Positions 1 through 6,479 of a stretch of DNA of 11,816 nt are shown here, piece after piece (the first letter of the stretch is position 1; each line of letters starts with the position of its first letter). Where the stretch lies: contig JALGUI010000053.1 of NCBI GenBank assembly GCA_029820915.1, positions 1 to 11,816 on the forward strand, given 5' to 3'. Below the pieces are notes generated by a model that was given only the letters and a program-made list of their open reading frames with translations, searched no databases and was not told the DNA's origin. The stretch is from Candidatus Zipacnadia bacterium (GTDB lineage: Bacteria > Armatimonadota > Zipacnadia > Zipacnadales > UBA5352). A program made the translations under genes and the position numbers.

Positions 1-2
1 AG

Positions 3-695
3 ATGCACCCCGACGATGACGGCATCTGGTGGATGGACCTGCAGACCGGCGAGACCGAGCTGATCGTCACGCTCGACCAGATCGTGGGAATCGCTCATCG
101 CCAGAGCATGGAGAACGAGAACTGGTTCAACCACATGCAGTTCTGCACCGACGGCAGCCGCTTTCTGTGGCTACATCGCTGGTACTATCACGGCAGCCCG
201 CGCTGGTTCACGCGCCTGTTCACCGCGGGCCCCGACGGCTCCGACATCTGCCTGCTGGCCGACGACGACATGATCTCGCACTTCGACTGGCGCGACGAGC
301 GCCACATCCTGGCCTGGGCGACTCACCGCCAGATCGGGGACAGGTACTTCCTGTACCGCGATGAGAGCCCCTGGTTCGAGACCGTCGGCGATGACGTGTT
401 CACGACCGACGGGCACTGCTCGTACTCGCCCGGCGACCGCCGCTACATCCTGACCGACACGTACCCGGATGCGGAGGCCAAGCGCACGCTGCTCCTGTAC
501 GACACGCAGACCGGCCAGCGCGCGGACATCGGCCGCTTCCTGTCGCCCAGGCGCTACACCGGGGAGATCCGCTGTGACCTGCACCCGCGCTGGAGCCGCG
601 ACGGCACCCAGGTGTGCTTCGACTCGCTGCACGAGGGCGAGCGGCAGCTCTACGTGATCGACATCAGCCACATCGTCGAAGGCAATCCCGCGTAG
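3..695 (+). CDS. Oligogalacturonate lyase-like beta-propeller protein, 5' end outside the window
   Basis: The reading frame is open from the window edge, so the ATG at base 3 is probably an internal Met and the true start lies upstream. The visible 230 residues show repeated propeller-blade signatures: 'DGSRFLW' (about residue 50), 'HCSYSPGDRRYILTDTYPD' (about 138-156) and 'DLHPRWSRDGTQVCFDS' near the C-terminus, followed by 'LYVID'. This TolB/WD40-like pattern with conserved His-Pro pairs is typical of the oligogalacturonate lyase (PL22) type of seven-bladed propeller found in many environmental bacteria. Whether it really cleaves pectin fragments cannot be decided, because the N-terminal blades are missing and many homologues have no tested activity. 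No signal peptide can be judged. It ends 117 bp before the next plus-strand gene, so co-transcription is possible but not shown. Family assignment is fairly sure; the substrate is not. Confidence 0.75.
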   Translation: MHPDDDGIWWMDLQTGETELIVTLDQIVGIAHRQSMENENWFNHMQFCTDGSRFLWLHRWYYHGSPRWFTRLFTAGPDGSDICLLADDDMISHFDWRDERHILAWATHRQIGDRYFLYRDESPWFETVGDDVFTTDGHCSYSPGDRRYILTDTYPDAEAKRTLLLYDTQTGQRADIGRFLSPRRYTGEIRCDLHPRWSRDGTQVCFDSLHEGERQLYVIDISHIVEGNPA

Positions 696-732
696 GGCGG
701 GCTTGCGGCGGGAGACCGTCGCACCGGTGCAT

Positions 733-751
733 GTTGGGCTTCCAGCCCGAC
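733..751 (+). repeat. Hairpin in the 117-bp gap between the propeller and amidotransferase genes
   Basis: Arms 733-740 and 744-751 form an 8-bp stem (one G-U pair in RNA) around a TCC triloop. The motif 'tccagc[c/t]cgacttcgccg' occurs here and again at about 779-797, and 'cgcgtagggcggg' occurs at about 690 and 764, so the gap is a degenerate direct repeat. There is no T tract after the stem. It may be a weak terminator or a dispersed intergenic repeat. Confidence 0.45.
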
Positions 752-812
752 TTCGCCGCGTTCGCGTAGGGCGGGGTTCCAGCTCGACTTCGCCGAACCA
801 GGGAGTGAGAAC

Positions 813-1509
813 ATGATCTGCTACGTGGTCACCGAGACGATCGAGAAGTACCGCGAGATGCAGTCGCACGAGCTCAAGCTCGACCTCGAGCGTCTCAGCG
901 GCGATCGCTGCCTGGTGATGCACTTCAGCGAGATCACGCGCGAGTTCATCGACGAGGTGCGGCCGTGGGCCATCTGTCACTCCGGCGGCAGTACGGCGCA
1001 CGACGAGTACGACGTGCTCGAGCGCGAGGACTACCGCTGGCTGATCCGCGAGTCCGGCGTGCCGCAGCTCGGCTTCTGCGGCGGCTGCCAGCTCATCGCC
1101 GAGATGTTCGGCGGCGAGGTCGCGCCGATGCGGCCGCTGGCCGACGGCGAGCCCGACCTTGCGCCCGACTACCACCAGGGCAGCTTCAAGGAGTGGGGCG
1201 TCTGGCCCGTGCGGGTCGTCGCGGGGCGTCTGGCCCGTGCGGGTCGTCGCGGACGATCCGCTCTTCGAGGGCCTCGACAGCCCGATCCGCGTGTGGGAGA
1301 TGCACCGCAGCGAGGTCAAGGTGCTGCCCGACGAGTTCCGCCTGCTCGCCTCCACTGATGACTGCCGCGTGCAGGCGATGGTGCACCGCGACATGCCGCT
1401 GTACGGGACGCAGTTCCACCCGGAGAAGCGCCAGGAGGGCTACCCCGACGGCCACAGGCTGGTCGCGAACTTCTTCCGCATCGCGCGCGAGGCCATGACC
1501 GGGGAGTGA
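813..1509 (+). pseudogene. Class I glutamine amidotransferase-like protein, frameshifted by a 28-bp tandem duplication
   Basis: The gene starts at ATG 813 with a good ribosome site (GGGAG, 7 bases upstream). The first part is in one frame (open to 1358) and the second in the next frame (ending TGA at 1509). The switch occurs exactly at a perfect 28-bp tandem duplication (1197-1224 and 1225-1252). Removing one copy restores a single frame of 222 residues. The reconstructed protein is a triad-type (class I) GATase: nucleophile elbow G87-F-C89-G-G-C-Q93, and a C-terminal 'QFHPEK' carrying the catalytic His and Glu. Such domains release ammonia from glutamine or hydrolyse gamma-glutamyl bonds; no partner synthase domain is fused, so the substrate is unknown. 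As sequenced, the nucleophile lies before the break and the His/Glu after it, so no active enzyme would be made. The cause could be a real mutation or an assembly error. It lies 32 bp upstream of the MttB-like gene and is probably in the same operon. Confidence 0.8.
1195..1252 (+). repeat. Perfect 28-bp tandem duplication inside the amidotransferase gene
   Basis: Bases 1197-1224 are repeated without a mismatch at 1225-1252 (identity extends over 30 bases, 1195-1224 against 1223-1252). The period of 28 is 3n+1, so it shifts the downstream frame. It separates the two amidotransferase fragments precisely. Confidence 0.95.
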
Positions 1510-1541
1510 CGAGCGTACACCGCGCCAGGGGAGCGAGCGCC

Positions 1542-2961
1542 ATGCGATTCCTCGAACCCGACGAGCTGGAGCGCATCAACGAGCAGAGCTTGCGCCTGCG
1601 AGCAGAGCTTGCGCCTGCTGGAGGAGGTGGGACTGCGCATCGACCACGACATGGTGACGCGGAAGCTGCTGGCGGCAGGCTGCCGCGAGCTGGCGTCGGG
1701 CATGATCGCCTTCCCGCGCGAGTTGGTGGCCGAGTGCGTCGAGCAGGCGCCCTCGACGGTGCGGCTGGCGGCGGCCGGGGGCGAGGTCACCGAGATCGGC
1801 CCCGATGGCGCGACCGTGTTCTGGACCGGCAATGCTCTGCACATTGTCGAGGGCGACGAGCACCGGCCGATCATGGCGCAGGACTTCGTGAAGCTCACCC
1901 GCGTGACCGACGCCCTGGAGCACGTGCAGGCCGCAGTGGGGCCGACCATCAGCGACATCCCGGCCCAGTTCCGCGACTTCGTGGGCTGCCGGCTGCTGGC
2001 GCAGCACACCTCGAAGCACCTGCGCCCGTGCATCTACACGCCGCGCGGCGGGCGCGCGATCTGCGAGATGGGTGAGGTGATCGCCGCGCCTCACAGCCTG
2101 CGCGAGCGGCCCGTCATCAGCTTCGGCTACACGATCATGAGTCCGCTGCACTGGACCGAGCCGGGGCTGGAGATGTTCGCGCAGACCTCCGGGTACGGTG
2201 CGCCCATGATGATCAACGCGGAGCCGACCGCCGGCGCCACCTCCCCGGTGACGCTGGGCGGGACGCTGATGCTCGCCAATGCCGAGGCGCTTAGCGGCGT
2301 GGTCATCCTCCAGACGCTCGAGCCGGGCCGGCCGTGCGTCTTCAACCTCGGCTTCGCGCACGCCATGGACATGCGCGAGGCGGTCACCCGCACCGGCTCC
2401 CCGGAGAACGGGCTGCTGGGCGCGGTGGGCGCGGAGCTGGCGGCCCTCCACGGCCTGCCCAGCGCCTCGTGGATGAGCACCGAGTCGATGGTCCCCGACG
2501 AGCAGGCGGCGTGGGAGAAGATGAACGTCGGGCTGATGCACGCCATGGCGGGCGTGAACATCATCTGGGGCGTCGGGCAGCTCGAGTCGCAGCGCACGCT
2601 GTGCCCGGAGATGATGGTGATCGACGACGAGGTCGCGGGAGCGGCGTTGCGGGCCGCGCGCGGCGTGCCGACCGATGACGCGTCGCTGGCGTACGACGTG
2701 ATCGCCGAGATGGGCGCCGATCCCGACTACCTAGCCCATCCGCACACGCTGGCGCGCTTCCGTGACGAGCTGTTCGAGCCGGCCCTCGGCTTCGTCGGGC
2801 GGCGCGAGCGCTGGGAGGAGGCCGGCGGTCTGACGGCGGTCGAGCGGGCGCGCGAGCGCGTCCGGGACATCCTCGCGCAGCCCGAGGATCCGCGCCTGGC
2901 CGAGGACGTCGAGCGCGAGGTGCTGGCCATCGAGCAGCGCTGGCGGGAGGAGCTGGCGTGA
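1542..2961 (+). CDS. MttB-superfamily (trimethylamine/betaine:corrinoid) methyltransferase, non-pyrrolysine type, with a 5' frameshift
   Basis: The natural start is ATG 1542, behind GGGGAG 8 bases upstream. After about 19 codons a perfect 19-bp tandem duplication (1581-1618) pushes the rest into another frame. Removing one copy gives a continuous 466-residue protein starting MRFLEPDELERINEQSLRLL. The downstream frame is open from TTG 1609 to TGA 2961 (450 residues) and matches MttB-like proteins: N-terminal 'LLEEVGLRIDHD', 'GEVTEIGPDG', 'SPLHWTEPGLEMF' and the late 'GQLESQRTLCPEMMVIDDEV' block. No amber codon interrupts it, so it belongs to the pyrrolysine-lacking branch, some members of which (for example MtgB) demethylate glycine betaine onto a corrinoid protein. 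No corrinoid protein or reductive activase lies in the window. The substrate is unknown. The broken start leaves only a TTG without a good ribosome site, so expression is doubtful unless the duplication is an artefact. Confidence 0.82.
1581..1618 (+). repeat. Perfect 19-bp tandem duplication near the 5' end of the MttB-like gene
   Basis: Bases 1581-1599 are repeated exactly at 1600-1618. The period (3n+1) shifts the frame. Excising one copy joins the well-placed ATG at 1542 to the long open frame that follows. Confidence 0.95.
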
Positions 2962-2974
2962 GCGGCGGGGCGCT

Positions 2975-2991
2975 GGGCGCGGCTCGCGCCC
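2975..2991. terminator. GC hairpin between convergent genes
   Basis: Arms 2975-2981 and 2985-2991 pair over 7 G/C pairs around a GCT triloop, in the 37-bp gap between the stop of the plus-strand methyltransferase and the stop of the minus-strand phosphodiesterase. Its position suggests a shared transcription end. There is no T run on either side, so intrinsic termination is not assured. Confidence 0.4.
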
Positions 2992-2998
2992 GTGCCGA

Positions 2999-4069
2999 CT
3001 ACAGGTAGCCCAGGGCCCGCAGCCGCTCCTCGACGGCGCTGTCGCCCGCGTCGGCCGACGCGTGTTGCGGCCGCTGGCCGGACTGAGGCTTGGTGGTACT
3101 GCGTAGGGCTTCGTAGTCGAGGCCGAGCAGGTCGAGCGTGATCGGGCAGACGTCCCGGTTGCAGCACGGCTCGCGGCGGCCGCCGCCCGTCCCAACGCCG
3201 GCCCGCGATGTGTCGCGGACAATCAGCACGCCGTCACGGCTGTGCCACGCCCCGAAGAGCTTCCCGTCGTAGCTGTACGGCTCGCCGGCCTGAGCGGGCC
3301 AGCCATGGTCGGACGTGATGACCAGCAGGTCATAGTCGGTCCCGACGTCGAGCAGGTTGTCGATCTGCCCGTCCAGCCAGTCGTACAGCTCGAGCAGCGG
3401 CTCGTAGGACCAGCCCTCGCCGTCGCGCAGCCGGAGGTACTGGTTGAGCAGGTGGCCGATGCGGTCGAGCATCGAGTACTGGACGAACAGGCAGTCCACG
3501 GGGTGTGTGCGGACGAGGATGCGCGTGGCCTCGGCCTTCCACTCGACCATGGTCTTCATGATGTCCACGGTCTGCTCGAAGGTGTAGTTGCGGTACCAGG
3601 TGTTGTCGAGGATGCGGCCGCGCGGGGTCAGGCGGATCAGGTCACTGATGTCGCGCGCCTGCAGCATCGGCATGAGCTCCGCTGCCACGCCGGCGTGCTC
3701 GAGGTCGTTGGGGAAGCCCGAGATGATGTAGCCGTCCACCTTGCGGCTGCAACTTGTCATCGGCATGTGCACGACGCCCGTGGTCATCTCCGCGTGGTTG
3801 AGCATCTCCCAGATGACCGGGTCCCGCAGCGTGTCGTAGGACTCGCTCCCGTCGATGTTGCGCCCCCACAGGTCAGTGACGCCGTGCTCCTCCGCGCTCA
3901 TGCCGGTGTAGATGCTGGTCCATGACGGGCCGGTGTACGTGTACTCCTCTTCAGCCATGCACGGCCGGTAGATGCTCTTAGACAGCAGGCGCTTGATGTT
4001 GGGCAGATCGCGCTCGAACATGATCTGCGCCGACGCGCCGTCGAGGCCGAGGAGGAAGAGCTTCATCAC
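2999..4069 (-). CDS. Alkaline-phosphatase-superfamily phosphodiesterase (type I phosphodiesterase/nucleotide pyrophosphatase family)
   Basis: This 356-residue protein has the metal-ligand pattern of the family in order: 'LGLDGA' (Asp10); 'TGPSWTSIYTG' with Thr46 aligned to the nucleophile of TFPNHYTLVTG-type enzymes; 'DRIGH' (Asp and His); 'TSDHG' (Asp and His); and a final His in 'GAWHSRDG'. The core for two-metal phosphoester hydrolysis is therefore complete. The C-terminus 'VEERLRALGYL' is common in this group. No signal peptide or membrane segment is visible, so the enzyme is probably cytoplasmic. The substrate (nucleotide, phosphonate or phospholipid-type) cannot be read from the sequence. 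GTG 4069 is immediately followed by ATG 4066; AAGGGG lies 7 bases before the GTG and 10 before the ATG, so either could be used. The gene has a candidate promoter at 4170-4198 and is probably monocistronic, ending convergently with the methyltransferase gene. Confidence 0.85.
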   Translation of the reverse strand: MMKLFLLGLDGASAQIMFERDLPNIKRLLSKSIYRPCMAEEEYTYTGPSWTSIYTGMSAEEHGVTDLWGRNIDGSESYDTLRDPVIWEMLNHAEMTTGVVHMPMTSCSRKVDGYIISGFPNDLEHAGVAAELMPMLQARDISDLIRLTPRGRILDNTWYRNYTFEQTVDIMKTMVEWKAEATRILVRTHPVDCLFVQYSMLDRIGHLLNQYLRLRDGEGWSYEPLLELYDWLDGQIDNLLDVGTDYDLLVITSDHGWPAQAGEPYSYDGKLFGAWHSRDGVLIVRDTSRAGVGTGGGRREPCCNRDVCPITLDLLGLDYEALRSTTKPQSGQRPQHASADAGDSAVEERLRALGYL

Positions 4070-4169
4070 AGAGACACCCCTTGCGAGTGCCCCGCGCCCC
4101 CGCGGCCGGTGATGCCCGCGGGACGCGAGACGAAGTCAGTGTTGTGCGGCGTACTTGCGTGGCGCCGAG

Positions 4170-4198
4170 ATGATAGCAGAGTCGCGTAGCGCTGGCAA
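4170..4198 (-). promoter_or_regulatory. Candidate sigma70 promoter of the phosphodiesterase gene
   Basis: Read on the minus strand: -35 TTGCCA (4193-4198), a 17-bp spacer, and -10 TATCAT (4170-4175). Each box matches consensus at five of six bases. The start of transcription would lie about 95 bases before the gene. It sits in the 212-bp gap after groEL. Confidence 0.5.
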
Positions 4199-4224
4199 GG
4201 GCCGGGGCGGCGGCCGGGGAATGG

Positions 4225-4254
4225 TGGCGGGCGGCCCGACGGGGCCGCCCGCCA
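4225..4254 (-). terminator. Strong hairpin downstream of groEL
   Basis: Bases 4225-4237 and 4242-4254 form a perfect 13-bp, almost pure G/C stem with a four-base loop, starting 27 bases beyond the groEL stop. It is well placed to end the groESL transcript or protect its 3' end. No U tract follows, so it is not a textbook intrinsic terminator. A smaller 5-bp hairpin lies between it and the stop (4266-4278). Confidence 0.5.
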
Positions 4255-4281
4255 TCGACATCGTCGCACGGGCCGTGCCCG

Positions 4282-5907
4282 TTACATCATGCCCCCCATG
4301 TCGCCCCCGCCCGGGGGCATGGGCGGCTCGGGCTGGGGAATCTCGGCCACGAGCGCCTCGGTCGTCAGCAGCAACGCGCCGATGCTCGCCGCGTTCTCAA
4401 TCGTAGCGCGCACGACCTTGGCCGGGTCGATGACGCCGGCCGCGACCAGGTCCTCGTACTCCTCGGTCAGGGCGTTGAACCCGTAGCCGAAGGTGTCCTC
4501 GGCGAGGACCTTGTCGAGCACCACGCTGCCCTCGTGACCCGCGTTCTCGACGATCTGGCGCAGCGGCTCGGTCAGCGCGCGGCGCACGATCTCGACGCCG
4601 ACCTTGGCGTCGCCGCGCACGCGGTCACGGGCCTTGTCCAGCGCCAGGCTGGCGCGGGCGAGCATTACGCCGCCGCCCGGCACCACGCCCTCCTCGATCG
4701 CCGAGCGGGCCGACGAGAGCGCATCCTCGAAGCGGTGCTGGAGCTCCTTGAGCTCGGTCTCGGTTGCGGCGCCGACCTTGATGACGGCCACGCCGCCTGC
4801 GAGCTTGGCGAGCCGCTCCTCGAGCTTCTCGCGGTCGTAGTCGGAGTCGGTATCGCCGATCTCGCGCCGGATCTCGGCGACGCGGGCGTCAATCTCCGCC
4901 TGGGTGCCCTCGCCCTGGATGATCGTGGTGTCATCCTTGGTGATAACCACGCGCGCGGCGCGGCCCATGTCCTCGATCTGCACGCTATCGAGCTTGATGC
5001 CCAGGTCCTCGGAGATGAAGCGGCCGCCGGTGAGGATCGCGAGGTCCTCGAGATTGCGCTTGCGGCGGTCGCCGAAGCCGGGGGCCTTCACGGCGCAGCA
5101 GCGAACGGTGCCGCGCATGTTGTTGACCACCAGCGTGGCCAGCGCCTCCGCCTCGACACTCTCGGCCACGACCAGCAGCGGTCGGTTCGCGGTCGCCACC
5201 TTCTCCATCACCGGGACGATGTCGGCGGCGGCTGTGATCTTGTCCTCATACAGCAGGACGTACACGTCCTCCAGCACCGCCTCGGTGTCCTCGCCCGCGA
5301 AGTACGGGGAGATGTAGCCCTTGTCGAACTGCATCCCCTCCACGAGCTCGACCTCGGTCGTGCCGACCTTGGACTCCTCCACGGTGATGACGCCGTCCTT
5401 GCCGACCTTCTCCATGGCGTCGGCGATGATCTGGCCGATCGCCGGGTCGTTGCCCGCGATGCCCGCCACGTGGGCGATGTCGTCGCGGCCCTCGACCGCG
5501 ATCGCGTTGTCGCGGATGAGGCCGACAACGTCCCTGACGGCTTCCTCGATGCCGCGCTTGATGAGCATCGGGTTGGCGCCCGCCGCGACGTTCTTCAGCC
5601 CCGCCTGCACGATTGCCTGGGCCAGCAGCGTCGCCGTCGTCGTGCCGTCGCCCGTGTCATCGTTGGTCTTGGAGGCGACTTCCTTGCACAACTGCGCACC
5701 CATGTTCTCGTACTGGTCCTCGAGCTCGATCTCCTTGGTGACCGTCACACCGTCCTTGGTGATCGTCGGCGCGCCCCACTTCTTCTCGATAACCACGTTG
5801 CGGCCCTTGGGGCCGAGCGTGACCTTCGCGGCGTCGGCGACCTTGTTGACCCCGCGTTCCAGCGAGCGTCGCGCTTCTTCTTCGAAGGCAAGCTTCTTGG
5901 CTGCCAT
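4282..5907 (-). CDS. groL: Chaperonin GroEL (Hsp60), 60 kDa subunit
   Basis: This is a full-length 541-residue GroEL. It forms the double-ring, ATP-driven folding chamber of the cytoplasm and works with the GroES lid. Signatures are at canonical positions: 'VTLGPKGRNV' (30-38), Asp52 in 'TKDGVTV', and the ATP motif 'GDGTTTATLL' with Asp87. Further on come 'VEGMQFDKGYISPYF', 'AVKAPGFGDRRK', 'GGVAVIKVGAATETE' and 'VPGGGVMLARA'. The C-terminus is the usual Gly/Met-rich tail (GGGDMGGMM). One mild oddity is 'GTVRCCAVKAPGFG', where two cysteines replace the more usual Lys-Val-Val/Ala. The start ATG follows a strong GAGGAGGGAG site. It is the second gene of the groESL operon, 49 bp after groES, and is controlled by the CIRCE-bearing promoter upstream of groES. 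Confidence 0.98.
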   Translation of the reverse strand: MAAKKLAFEEEARRSLERGVNKVADAAKVTLGPKGRNVVIEKKWGAPTITKDGVTVTKEIELEDQYENMGAQLCKEVASKTNDDTGDGTTTATLLAQAIVQAGLKNVAAGANPMLIKRGIEEAVRDVVGLIRDNAIAVEGRDDIAHVAGIAGNDPAIGQIIADAMEKVGKDGVITVEESKVGTTEVELVEGMQFDKGYISPYFAGEDTEAVLEDVYVLLYEDKITAAADIVPVMEKVATANRPLLVVAESVEAEALATLVVNNMRGTVRCCAVKAPGFGDRRKRNLEDLAILTGGRFISEDLGIKLDSVQIEDMGRAARVVITKDDTTIIQGEGTQAEIDARVAEIRREIGDTDSDYDREKLEERLAKLAGGVAVIKVGAATETELKELQHRFEDALSSARSAIEEGVVPGGGVMLARASLALDKARDRVRGDAKVGVEIVRRALTEPLRQIVENAGHEGSVVLDKVLAEDTFGYGFNALTEEYEDLVAAGVIDPAKVVRATIENAASIGALLLTTEALVAEIPQPEPPMPPGGGDMGGMM

Positions 5908-5926
5908 TGATCTCCCTCCTCAGAGA

Positions 5927-5953
5927 CTCTCCTGGCGGCAGACCGCCGGAGAG
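5927..5953 (-). promoter_or_regulatory. Intercistronic hairpin between groES and groEL
   Basis: Arms 5927-5938 and 5943-5953 form an 11-bp stem with a single bulged base (5933) and a four-base loop. It lies 3 bases after the groES stop and just before the groEL ribosome site (about 5911-5921). In other bacteria, hairpins here are processing or stabilising elements that favour groEL over groES. That role is inferred here. Confidence 0.6.
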
Positions 5954-5956
5954 GTG

Positions 5957-6244
5957 CTAGTCCTCGCGCACGGCCAGGATGTCGTCCTCGCTAACGATCA
6001 GGTACTCCTCGCCGTCGATCTTGATCTCCGTGCCGCCGTAGGAGGCGTAGATGACGACGTCACCCTCCTCGACTCTCACACCCATCGTCTCCCCCTGGTC
6101 GTCGAGCGCGCCTGGTCCAACGGCCACGACCTTGCCCTCCCGCGGCCGCTCCTGGGCGGCCTCCGGCAGGATGATACCGCCGGCGCTCTTCTCCTCTGCT
6201 TCGAGGGGCTTGATGAGCACCCTCGCACCGAGTGGCTTCAGCAT
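5957..6244 (-). CDS. groES: Co-chaperonin GroES (Hsp10)
   Basis: This 95-residue protein has the full GroES pattern: 'LKPLGARVLIKPLE' at the N-terminus, the mobile loop that binds GroEL (about residues 17-35, 'EEKSAGGIILPEAAQERP'), 'GKVVAVGPGA', and the C-terminal 'GDVVIYASYGGTEIKIDGEEYLIVSEDDILAV'. Seven copies cap the GroEL ring. The length is normal. AAGGTGG lies about 10 bases before ATG 6244. It is the first gene of the groESL operon. Its roughly 120-base leader begins at the CIRCE element and contains a further G/C hairpin, so repression by HrcA at normal temperature is expected. The hrcA gene itself is not in the window. Confidence 0.97.
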   Translation of the reverse strand: MLKPLGARVLIKPLEAEEKSAGGIILPEAAQERPREGKVVAVGPGALDDQGETMGVRVEEGDVVIYASYGGTEIKIDGEEYLIVSEDDILAVRED

Positions 6245-6309
6245 TCGACAGACACCACCTTACTTCTGTGATCTCGCAAACGACCCGATTCGCGTCTGCA
6301 CCGTCGATT

Positions 6310-6327
6310 CGGGGCCAGTCGGCCCCG
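6310..6327 (-). other. Hairpin in the groES leader
   Basis: Bases 6310-6316 pair perfectly with 6321-6327 (7 G/C pairs, four-base loop) within the predicted groES 5' untranslated region, 66 bases before the start codon. No known thermometer motif is recognised. A structural role in mRNA stability is possible. Confidence 0.4.
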
Positions 6328-6338
6328 GTCAGACCGCA

Positions 6339-6365
6339 TTAGCACTCTATTGCGTAGAGTGCTAA
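6339..6365 (-). promoter_or_regulatory. CIRCE operator (HrcA binding site) of groESL
   Basis: The sequence is TTAGCACTC-N9-GAGTGCTAA, a perfect match to the CIRCE inverted repeat (arms 6339-6347 and 6357-6365). It starts 8 bases downstream of the -10 box, so it covers the transcription start and the first leader bases. Bound HrcA repressor would block initiation, and heat would release it. Confidence 0.97.
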
Positions 6366-6373
6366 GCGGCATG

Positions 6374-6401
6374 ATTATACACAACTGGCGGCCGCTGTCA
6401 A
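6374..6401 (-). promoter_or_regulatory. Consensus sigma70 promoter of groESL
   Basis: On the minus strand, -35 TTGACA (6396-6401) and -10 TATAAT (6374-6379) are both perfect consensus boxes, separated by 16 bp. The CIRCE operator follows directly. This implies a strong vegetative promoter kept down by HrcA, with no heat-shock sigma factor needed. Confidence 0.93.
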
Positions 6402-6413
6402 GAGGGTAACGGC

Positions 6414-6458
6414 GGGTACGAAGGCTACGAAGGCTACGAAGGGTACGAAGGCTACGAC
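6414..6458 (+). repeat. Five tandem 9-bp repeats (GGSTACGAA)
   Basis: Units GGGTACGAA, GGCTACGAA, GGCTACGAA, GGGTACGAA and GGCTACGAC follow without gaps, starting 13 bases upstream of the groE -35 box. The period of 9 would encode Gly-Tyr-Glu if translated, but no start or ribosome site supports a gene. It looks like a minisatellite. Confidence 0.85.
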
Positions 6459-6479
6459 AGCAACGGCGAACGGCTTCCT

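Noticed and set aside
171..1394. 407-codon minus-strand open frame across the propeller and amidotransferase genes
   Set aside because: It overlaps two recognisable plus-strand proteins and has only Arg/Ala/Val-rich low-complexity sequence, so it is a codon-bias shadow.
1576..2541. 321-codon minus-strand open frame opposite the MttB-like gene
   Set aside because: It is the antisense of a clear protein family member, is His/Arg/Gly-rich, and shows no domain signature.
1609..2961. Possible pyrrolysine-containing MttB (amber read-through)
   Set aside because: The frame has no internal TAG over 450 codons and ends in TGA. The break in the gene is a tandem duplication near the start, not an in-frame amber codon.
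4534..5910. 458-codon plus-strand open frame opposite groEL
   Set aside because: It is the antisense shadow of a certain groEL gene. Its composition is repeated Leu/Val/Asp/His runs expected from the opposite strand of GC-rich codons, and it has no family motif.
6414..6458. Possible CRISPR-like array
   Set aside because: The units are 9 bp with no spacers, so this is a simple tandem repeat. No cas gene is nearby.
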